Shown in pieces: positions 57,006-64,000 of a DNA stretch of 64,000 nt (positions within the stretch are counted from its first letter, which is position 1; the number at the start of each line of letters is the position of its first letter). The stretch lies in NCBI GenBank assembly GCA_026315105.1, contig CM048750.1, positions 266,715,151-266,779,150 on the forward strand, written 5' to 3'. A model generated the notes under the pieces. It made no database searches and was not told where the DNA came from. It worked only from the letters and a program-made list of their open reading frames with translations. The translations under genes were made by a program, and so were the position numbers. This DNA is from Locusta migratoria. Lineage: Eukaryota > Arthropoda > Insecta > Orthoptera > Acrididae.

Positions 57006-57060
57006 TTATTTATGTTACTGTCACATACCCGTGCTCCTTCGCCTGGTAAGTAACCTCATC

Positions 57061-57722
57061 TATTTTTATATATATTTTTTTCCTCCTAGGAATTTTTCAT
57101 AGAGAGAGAGAGAGAAATTTCACCCAATTAAAAGGTGTATGGCTATTTCATTCAAGAAAAATGGTACTCAACTAAAAATTTGATTTTTGTACATCTTAAA
57201 GATTGAAATCGTCGGTCAATGAAGGATTTCTTTTTGTTTTCTTTTACTTTACAGTTAATATGCAGCATCCGGTTTAGTGAACTATTGCAACATATTTTAA
57301 AGAGTTTGCAGAGGTAAAAACACATTGCGTAGACTGCTCGTATGGTTGATTTTAGGTTACACATAGCTGCGTATGAAATGTAGGTAACACATGGAAATTT
57401 TATTTAAAGTTTAAAGCGGAATGATATCTTACGTGGTTCTTCAAATATCGGTACTTGAATGATAGCACGCGACAGTAATAGGTTAAAAAAAAAACACGCT
57501 ATTTCTGATTGTATGGTAATGTATATTGAGGAATAGGAAATGACTAAAATGTTATGTGTATGTTGTTTAGGTATTTATCTGGAAATTTCGTTTCCTGTTT
57601 TTCGAAGTGTGTGTTCGTTATCACGATACGCTACAAAAATAATAATTTTTGGTGTCGAAAGATCCAACTGCATGCCTTGACAAATTTTTATGCTGCATCT
57701 AATATACTATCCAAATTTTACT
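57061..57722 (+). other. Intron 3 sequence without recognised feature
   Basis: AT-rich; a GAGAGA run at about 57101-57113. No coding or repeat family recognised. Confidence 0.5.
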
Positions 57723-58850
57723 CACAATTGATTTCATATTATATAAGCAGTGCACTCTGATGTAACAGGAAAAAGACGGGAACCAGCTGAAAAATGCTCC
57801 TGCCGGAGCACAGAAAAGGCAAATATTTTCTCTGACACAAAAGTGAGGAACAGCTGCCTCAATCCTCACTTCAACTTCCTCACCAAAAATTTTGGTATGC
57901 AAACATATGTGCACTTTTTTTGGCTGAATGTGAGTAGGACAGAGACAGTCCAACAGGCAGAGAGAGCCATATATGATGGAACAGAGAAAATGTCAGCTCA
58001 GGAGAAAGTCACATGCATGAAAACAGCAGTAGGAAGCGAAATGAGATGTCGGAAGTCAGGAACAGTGGCAACAACAAACTAGGACAGTTGCCGATAACAG
58101 CAATTGGAACAAAAGGGGGGGGGGAACAGTTAGAAACAGATGAATGGAGACCATACATAAGCATGAGCATGCGGCTCTCCAATACTATAGCATGATATAA
58201 TTTGTCCGGTTTTTCCTATCCCTAGTACCCGCATGCTGAAGTTTTCTGGTTTACAGGTCAAACCTGAAACAAACCATCCCCATGGACATATGTGTAAAGG
58301 AGACAATCATGATTGAAGACAATGAAAGCCGACTCACCATTGATTTCATGTTATATAAGCAGTACACTCTGATGTAAAGGAAAAAGACAGGAACCAGCTG
58401 AAAAATGCTCCTGCCGGAGCACAGAAAAGGCAAATTTGTTCTCTGACACGTGAGAAAGGATACTAGCAACAGGACAGGAAGTGAATGGGACAACGTGTGT
58501 GGCAGAGGGACGATGAAAGTGCAAAAATATACAGCAGTGAGGAATCGCGAGGGAAAGGGATGAAGACATTGAAAGTTTGACACAGACAGAAAGTGGCAGT
58601 AGGAGAGATGGTAAACAAACGGACAGAGACACATATAGACACTGACAGTGAGATGACATTGCAGGTTATGATGGCTTAACTGGGCAAAAGTATTTATAAG
58701 GTTATGTGCTGAAAGTGCGTGAATACGTTCACATGCCAAAATTTTTGGTGAGGAAGTCGGAATGCGACAGCTGGTTTCACACTTTTGTGTCAGAGAACAT
58801 ATTCGCCTTTTCTGTGCTCAGGCAGGGGCATTTTTCAGCTGGTAGTATTA
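57723..58850. repeat. Composite direct and inverted repeat of unknown class
   Basis: A 110-bp unit (TTATATAAGCAGTGCACTCT, then GAACCAGCTGAAAAATGCTC, then CTGCCGGAGCACAGAAAAGG) occurs at 57735-57837 and again at 58350-58451. The second half of the unit and the sequence after copy 1 (TTCCTCACCAAAAATTTTGG) recur inverted at 58735-58850. The outer parts (about 57765-57910 and 58718-58850) therefore form inverted arms around a centre that includes a direct repeat of one arm. No frame and no clear target duplication are present. It could be a MITE cluster. Confidence 0.65.
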
Positions 58851-61236
58851 TATTCCTGAAAGTTGTCTTATTTCCAAATATCCCATCGTCTTACTCTGAC
58901 AGGGTGCTTTTTAATTGATACCCACAATTCTATGAAACTGAAGTAAATCTTTTGTAATGTAAAAAGCATTCAGAGCTATCCCAATTTATAATGTACACCA
59001 AGATTTAGCAATATCGCTGGGGATGTATATACGGACATGACACTGAAATATACATCCAACAATTGTTTAGCTAAGGAAAGTAGCAAAGTTTGGTGGACAA
59101 TTTTGTCATCTTTTTCATTATTGATGAATTTGTAAAAGATGTTTTTGAGACCCTGAGATTGGTTCTTTAAAGTTGTTTCACAAAAGATACACTTGATACA
59201 TTAAATAAGGGATTCATCTTGTCGAAATCTTCAATACACATAATGGCACAATGATCTAACACACCATCATCATCATAATAATTATAGCAGATCATCAAGT
59301 TATTTATAATGAAGTGTACAAAAAACTTCATTGTAGTTGTGCTCTTCACATCAAGAATAAGAAGGTCTAATTTTGTAGAATGTGTATTTTCAAAAAATTA
59401 ATTTTAGGTGGGATGATGTCACAAATACTCTGAATTTTATGAAACCAGAATTTTTAATCCAATTCAACTTAGAGCTCCCCTTGTCATAATTTTGTAATTA
59501 AATTAAACATACTTGCCATCGTTACAGTTATGATAAGACTTAATTGTTGAGTGTGGGAGTGAATGGCTGGGATGTTTGAGGAAAAATCCAACTCCCTTCC
59601 TCACCCCCTTCCCTCCCCCAAAAAAGCACCAGGCTGTCACTGAGTGTGGGAACTTCAAGAAGGGGTGATGATTTGTCCAAGGATATTACAAGGGTTTTGA
59701 TACGTACAAGAATCCTTGTATGCATAAAAGAATTTCAGCATTTGTATGGGATATGAGGCAAAAGCGAATATTGTAAGCAGACATAACAGTATTGACCCTG
59801 AGTTTTTACCAAATACACAGTACACATAAGTAATATGGAACAATAATTTTTTCAATCTCCATATGAGATATATCCTATCCTTTGAGCCCTGCCCTCCCCC
59901 CCCCCCCCATCACCAAACAATTTAGAGGTGGTGACACCTATGCTACTCTATGGAACTTACAGCACAGAAACTCATCAGAGCAAGGCACATACGCCTGTGA
60001 TTTATTAGTAGCACTCCAAGATAAACAAGACAGCATTGGCAACAAATGGTTGACCACCTTCTTTTGCTCACTGAAAGAAGTGGAATATGAATTCTCACCT
60101 CAGTCCTGAACTACTGCTGATATGTTTTCTTTTTGTCACACCTAACTAAATCATAGTGACAACCACAGCTTGCTCAATTTTTTGATTATGCAAAACATGA
60201 TTTACATTCTGCAGTCACAGTGATATAATAGAAGTGAAAAAAAGCAGGGATAAGAATACGGTATTGGGTTCTTTCATATGTCAGTACATGTGGCACAAGA
60301 GATGATTTCCAATTTCTCTGTAGTAGTAACTAAATTGTTGAACAGCTATTCTTGCTCCAACTGCATGTATGTGTATATTGAAATATTGCATTTTATTTTT
60401 TTATTTTATTTTATTTTATTTATTTATTTTATTTTTTTTTTAATTTTTTTATTTATTTATTTTTTTTTTTTTTTAGGGGAGGGGCATCACAGTGCCCCTG
60501 CATACTTGGTATGCATGTAGGTAGTGTTTGTAGTGTAGAATTTGGTTCATTGTTGACTGCAGTGGGGGTGATTGATAATGTCACTAGTTGCTGTAAAGTG
60601 TTTCACATCAATTTCTGTGCAATTTGACATTGTTTTGAAAGATGTCATTGTTGCACTTGTTGACTTTTTTTAAGTAGGCTTCCCATCACAAAGAGTGACA
60701 TTAAGAAGTTAAATAGTGTACAAACTATTGAATGAAACTGAGAGATTTTGGTCATGTGTAAAATATGTAATATTTTTCTTAGTATGGTGATACTATGATA
60801 GTAACTTCCAAGAAGAAATTTTAACACCATCTTATGAAAGAATTGATGGCTGTGAATTATATAACAACTGTAGCAGTAGATACAATAGTATAGGCAATTT
60901 TGTTGATAAATAGGAATCCCAGTATTTTGATGAAGCAGGCTAAAGCAAATGTAATTCCAAAAGACTGTCATGATTGTTGAAAACAGTGGAGAGGTTTGGG
61001 GGTTGTGGTGGGGTTGTTTCTTACTCGGGTATCTTCAGTGTTTAAATCTGGTTCCGCATATGGACAAAAGACTCGTGAACATGTGTCTGTGTACAGGGTC
61101 TATTCAAAAAGTAATGGGAGGTTCTAGAGAAGAAAAATACTTTCAGTGAAATCAGATTCAGCTTCACTGAAGTTTCCAGATGAGTTTCCCTGACAGGCTT
61201 AATGCTACCTTTCTCTACAATAATTATGATTTAAGT
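58851..61236 (+). other. Intron 3 sequence, mostly featureless
   Basis: No gene seen. A poly-C run lies at 59896-59908, a T-rich low-complexity tract at about 60390-60476, and a single mariner-like end (ACAGGGTCTATTCAAAAAGT) at 61094 without a partner. The 75-codon frame at 59882-60109 is unrecognised and unsupported. Confidence 0.45.
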
Positions 61237-62470
61237 ATATAAATGGATTCTTCCGTCGCTTCTTGGTAGAACGCTTCCATATTTACGGTTGAAATCAAAA
61301 CAAACTGTTTTTGTTCTACTAAATTTTGTTTATTTACTAACTAGTTTTCGGCTTATTAGGCCATCGTCAGGTAAACTGTTGACATGCATCGACAAAGACG
61401 CTATTGCTTGGTTCTCAAAGATGGTAAGACAAAGATACAATACACAGATTACTTGGTCTTTGGATTTGACATTTGTTGGAATTACAAACAGTATCTGTTG
61501 CCATGCAGAATTATGTTCACATAATCAGTGGCCTCCTTAACATTTTTACATTTTAATTTGCGAGTGGACAGGGTGAAACACATTATATTTCAAATATTAT
61601 TGAATTAAAAACTATATTAACATTATTGGTACTGTAGCATATGTTGTGATCATCACTTAAGGTGTACATTAAATTCGTTTTCTACATTGATTTTACTTTT
61701 TACTTACATGACAGCATTTGGTAAGATTCACATATTTAAATTACCATACATTACATATTACTGTGCAGTTATTATATATTGTTGTATTTTAAAGACTAAA
61801 AGTAAACATGGTAGGAAAGGGTACTCTACTTGTGACATTATGTTGGACTGTGGTGGGTGGCTGTTTTGTTTACATCAGGTGAAGCTTAACAGTGGGGATG
61901 TGTTCAATTGTACCTGGTCATTAAGCACTAGCTGGGGATTTTTAGCTAAATGTTTGTTTATTTCCAGTACTTCTAATAGGTTTAGTTTTCTGCCTTTGTT
62001 GGCTACGTGAAGCACTTCTGTGTGGACCTGGTAGTTGTGTCCTTCTTGTGTATATTCTTGTGTGCATTGGGTGTGAGGATTAGTTTCACTTTATCTACAT
62101 AATCACTTTTATTCACGAGGACTATTGTATTAGATTTATCTGCTTTGGTAATAATGGTATTGTCCTGTGTTATTTTCACCCTGTTCACTCGCAAATTAAA
62201 ATGTAAAAATGTTAAGGAGGCCACTGATTATGTGAACATAATTCTGCATGGCAACAGATACTGTTTGTAATTCCAACAAATGTCAAATCCAAAGACCAAG
62301 TAATCTGTGTATTGTATCTTTGTCTTACCATCTTTGAGAACCAAGCAATAGCGTCTTTGTCGATGCATGTCAACAGTTTACTTGACGATGGCCTAATAAG
62401 CCGAAAACTAGTTAGTAAATAAACAAAATTTAGTAGAACAAAAACAGTTTGTTTTGATTTCAACCGTAAA
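61237..62470 (-). mobile_element. Second Penelope family, inverted arms, 12-bp target duplication
   Basis: Flanked by the perfect duplication tatgatttaagt at 61225-61236 and 62471-62482. Arms 61279-61578 and 62174-62470 are nearly identical inverted repeats and contain ACTAGTTTTCGGCTTATTAG then GCCATCGTCAGG, the kind of end seen in Penelope elements. Between them the minus strand encodes TIITKADKSNTIVLVNKSDY (from about 62155), equivalent to SIVILPADKGSITVVLDRREY of the other family. The rest of the reverse transcriptase is missing, so this is a short derivative. The protein sequence and ends differ clearly from the copies at 34834 and 54825. Confidence 0.75.
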
Positions 62471-62735
62471 TATGATTTAAGTCTTTTTTTCATTATTGTT
62501 GTTTAGATACCGTGACGTTTCTGTTGTCTTAGATGTATTGTTCTCTTTTCAACATTAAGGTTTTTCACATTACCATGCCTGCAATGTAAGTTAGCTGATA
62601 GTGACGAAGAGCTCATCATCAACAAACACTCTCTCAGTTAAGCACTTTTATTTCCAATACACACGCTGACATCTTATGTACTGTCAAAAAAAGGCAGTGG
62701 CTTACTTTGTTTTGTTCCACTCAGTGCGGGAATGG

Positions 62736-62912
62736 CCACATTGTCTGGGGAGCCATGTTACGGATTGCTCAGTCCCTTCTGTCGGAGGCTCAAGTTCTCC
62801 CTTTGGTGTGGCTGTGTGTGTTGTCCTTAGAATAAGTTAGTTTAAGGTGTTTGTAAGTCTAGGGACTGATGACCATAGCAATTTTGTTGCTAGGATTACA
62901 GTCATTTCATCA
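62736..62912 (+). mobile_element. tRNA-derived SINE
   Basis: Head region with CTCAAGTTCTCCCTTTGG (worn B box near 62790), body GGCTGTGTGTGTTGTCCTTA, and tail TAGGGACTGATGACC, as in the other three copies. The 5' limit is approximate. Confidence 0.6.
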
Positions 62913-62967
62913 TTTAGACTAACTCGCTCAGGGCACTTACCACAGTAGTGTTAGGTGTGCCTTCTGG

Positions 62968-62988
62968 AGGTTTGCTTTTTCTTTTTTC

Positions 62989-63027
<39 letters not shown>
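62968..63027. repeat. T-rich low-complexity tract
   Basis: TTTTCTTTTT-type repeats over about 60 bp. A poly-C run follows at 63247-63259. Confidence 0.85.
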
Positions 63028-63029
<2 letters not shown>

Positions 63030-63485
63030 CTACTAGTAAACAAATTTCATTTAAAGTCATTAATTTTGTTAGTAGGACCTCTTTCGTTCAACACTTTTTT
63101 CATGAAATATACATTTTGTCTGATATTTATTTTGAGACACAGTCAATCAAAAGATTTCTCACCCATACTTCAATACCTGTACACCACTGAAAAATGTAAA
63201 CTGGGGTCCTTTCCATAGAGTAGTTGTAAAAATTTTAATATTTCATCCCCCCCCCCCCCTTTTTCCCTTTTTATACTGAGTTTCACATAAGACTAAACAT
63301 TTGGATTGGACCCTGTATGTCTGTTTCTATCTTTTGTATGAACTTCATTTTATTAACACTTCTTTTCATTAAAAATGAATATCTTAACAGTTTGTTAAAT
63401 AAATGTATACTGTTTCCTGATATTGCTTTGAATTAATCTTAAGTGTCAATTTTTGTCAATGACTGTTCTCCTCTTTCAATTTTGT

Positions 63486-63487
<2 letters not shown>

Positions 63488-63524
<37 letters not shown>

Positions 63525-63533
63525 CTGTTTTAG
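63488..63533 (+). promoter_or_regulatory. Extended polypyrimidine tract and 3' splice site of intron 3
   Basis: Thirty-seven consecutive T residues (63488-63524) are followed by CTGTTTTAG, with the exon starting right after. The tract is much longer than a usual insect polypyrimidine tract. The run length may be uncertain in assembly and may vary between individuals. Confidence 0.8.
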
Positions 63534-63801
63534 GGGTGCCCTTGGACATCAGCCATTATAATGCATTGCTTCGTGTTTATTTGGAGAATGAACATGAATT
63601 TTCCCCTACTGAATTTCTGGCTGATCTAGAGCAGAAGGGTGTGGAGCCCAACCGTGTTACTTATCAGAGACTTATAGCTCGATATTGCCAATGGGGAGAC
63701 ATTGAAGGTGCTACACGAATTTTAGAATTCATGAGGGAAAAACAACTTCCAGTCAATGAAAATGTGTTTAATGCTCTTATAATGGGACATTCTAGAGCTG
63801 A
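63534..63801 (+). CDS. LRPPRC: LRPPRC exon 4 (first PPR repeats)
   Basis: A 268-bp exon, phase 1 in and phase 2 out (GCTGA|GTAAGA). It carries two complete PPR repeats of 35 residues, one beginning SHYNALLRVYLENEHEF and the next VTYQRLIARYCQWGDIEG, and most of a third, NVFNALIMGHSRA. Each has the pattern of two antiparallel helices (xYNxLIxxY, then A-x-x-(I/L)-x-x-M) ending near a Pro-Asn pair, which contacts RNA bases. The repeat spacing of exactly 35 across the exon supports both the frame and the exon limits. Conservation to bsf/LRPPRC is high. Confidence 0.96.
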
Positions 63802-63924
63802 GTAAGAGCATTTTGTTTTTCCTCTCTCTTTCCCTCACATTATCTGATATTTATTAAGTTAATTTATTACAGTGAACAAAATACTTCAAAAAATCTTGTC
63901 ACATTATTTAATCATGTTTTCTAG

Positions 63925-64000
63925 CGATATGGAGAGTGCAGTTGGTATCTTGGGGGTGATGCAGCAGGCTGGACTTGAACCTAGCTCAGACACATACACT
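63925..64000 (+). CDS. LRPPRC: LRPPRC exon 5 (partial, runs past the window)
   Basis: After a 123-bp intron (63802-63924, acceptor TTTTCTAG) the frame continues DDMESAVGILGVMQQAG and LEPSSDTYT, completing the third PPR repeat and starting the fourth. It is open to the window edge; no donor is present. In the family the protein goes on for well over a thousand residues, so most of the gene lies to the right. Confidence 0.95.

Larger units (their letters stand above)
54825..57060 (-). mobile_element. Penelope-like element, copy 2, with inverted 3' segment
   Basis: The minus strand from about 56402 to 54825 encodes AAESRVIRDLNADHSII, YLLSEIHNPIIPP, TIDVTSLYTNISH, QLKGTAMGTRMAPLYANLFM, and, after an insertion (54995-55657), VWYRFIDDIFMIW. 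From about 56403 to 57060 the plus strand encodes the GIY-YIG end (FYVRMASNKLSICMNGHRQ, ELRRWELALQHILSSRCPP, 56403-56670) and its 3' non-coding tail. So, read along the reverse transcriptase, an inverted copy of the 3' end precedes it, as in copy 1. Frame breaks and stops make it inactive, and its own 3' half is missing. Confidence 0.8.

Noticed and set aside
59882..60109. 75-codon plus-strand frame of unknown product.
   Set aside because: It starts in a poly-C run, has no homology I can recognise, no splice context, and is no longer than chance frames in the window.
61094..61130. Mariner-like end (ACAGGGTCTATTCAAAAAGT).
   Set aside because: Only one end is visible, no transposase or inverted partner was found before the Penelope insertion at 61237. 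Not enough for a feature of its own.

Overview
The window is eukaryotic and almost certainly from an insect with a very large genome; an orthopteran, probably a Schistocerca-type grasshopper, fits best. The evidence is the 9-31 kb introns, the density and nesting of non-LTR retrotransposons, Penelope-like elements, tRNA-derived SINEs and TIR elements, and several repeats that I recognise from memory as grasshopper-like. The organism call rests on recognition, not on a search.

Only one host gene is clear: the 5' part of the plus-strand LRPPRC gene (bicoid stability factor, bsf, in Drosophila), a mitochondrial pentatricopeptide-repeat RNA-binding protein. Five coding exons are seen (8198-8334, 39379-39527, 54464-54586, 63534-63801, 63925 to beyond the window end). 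Splice phases agree at all four junctions and give one continuous reading frame: a mitochondrial presequence, a conserved N-terminal segment, and three consecutive 35-residue PPR repeats. Intron 1 (31 kb) is best explained as a GC-AG intron.

Upstream of the gene (1-8197) lie decayed DNA transposons: a family with GTCCGTCACG-type ends (three copies), a 1.2 kb Harbinger-like MITE with TTA target duplication, a transposase relic, and a probable internally deleted Harbinger element ending about 165 bp before the LRPPRC start codon.

Intron 1 holds a nest of elements. An I-clade LINE with a 12-bp target duplication is inserted in an old RTE fragment. A second I-clade LINE is broken by a Jockey-like LINE. 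A full-length RTE LINE has an uninterrupted 1019-codon frame and an 11-bp target duplication. A decayed RTE sits inside a MITE whose ends carry TGACGTCA. A Penelope-like element with a GIY-YIG domain has about 700-bp inverted ends and lies between AT microsatellites. Intron 2 holds LINE fragments, a minus-strand pseudogene of an uncharacterised insect family split by a near-intact RTE copy and a SINE, a 2.6 kb hAT-like element, and a TIR element with a foldback element inside it. Intron 3 holds a second Penelope copy broken by a three-unit SINE foldback, a composite inverted repeat, and a different Penelope family with a perfect 12-bp target duplication.

I found no evidence for a new enzymatic or defence system. 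The points most worth following are the GC-AG splice site, the same inverted-end layout in the Penelope insertions, the near-identical RTE copies in opposite orientation around exon 2, the deletion-derived Harbinger relic beside the promoter, and the dispersed TGACGTCA-ended MITE family.
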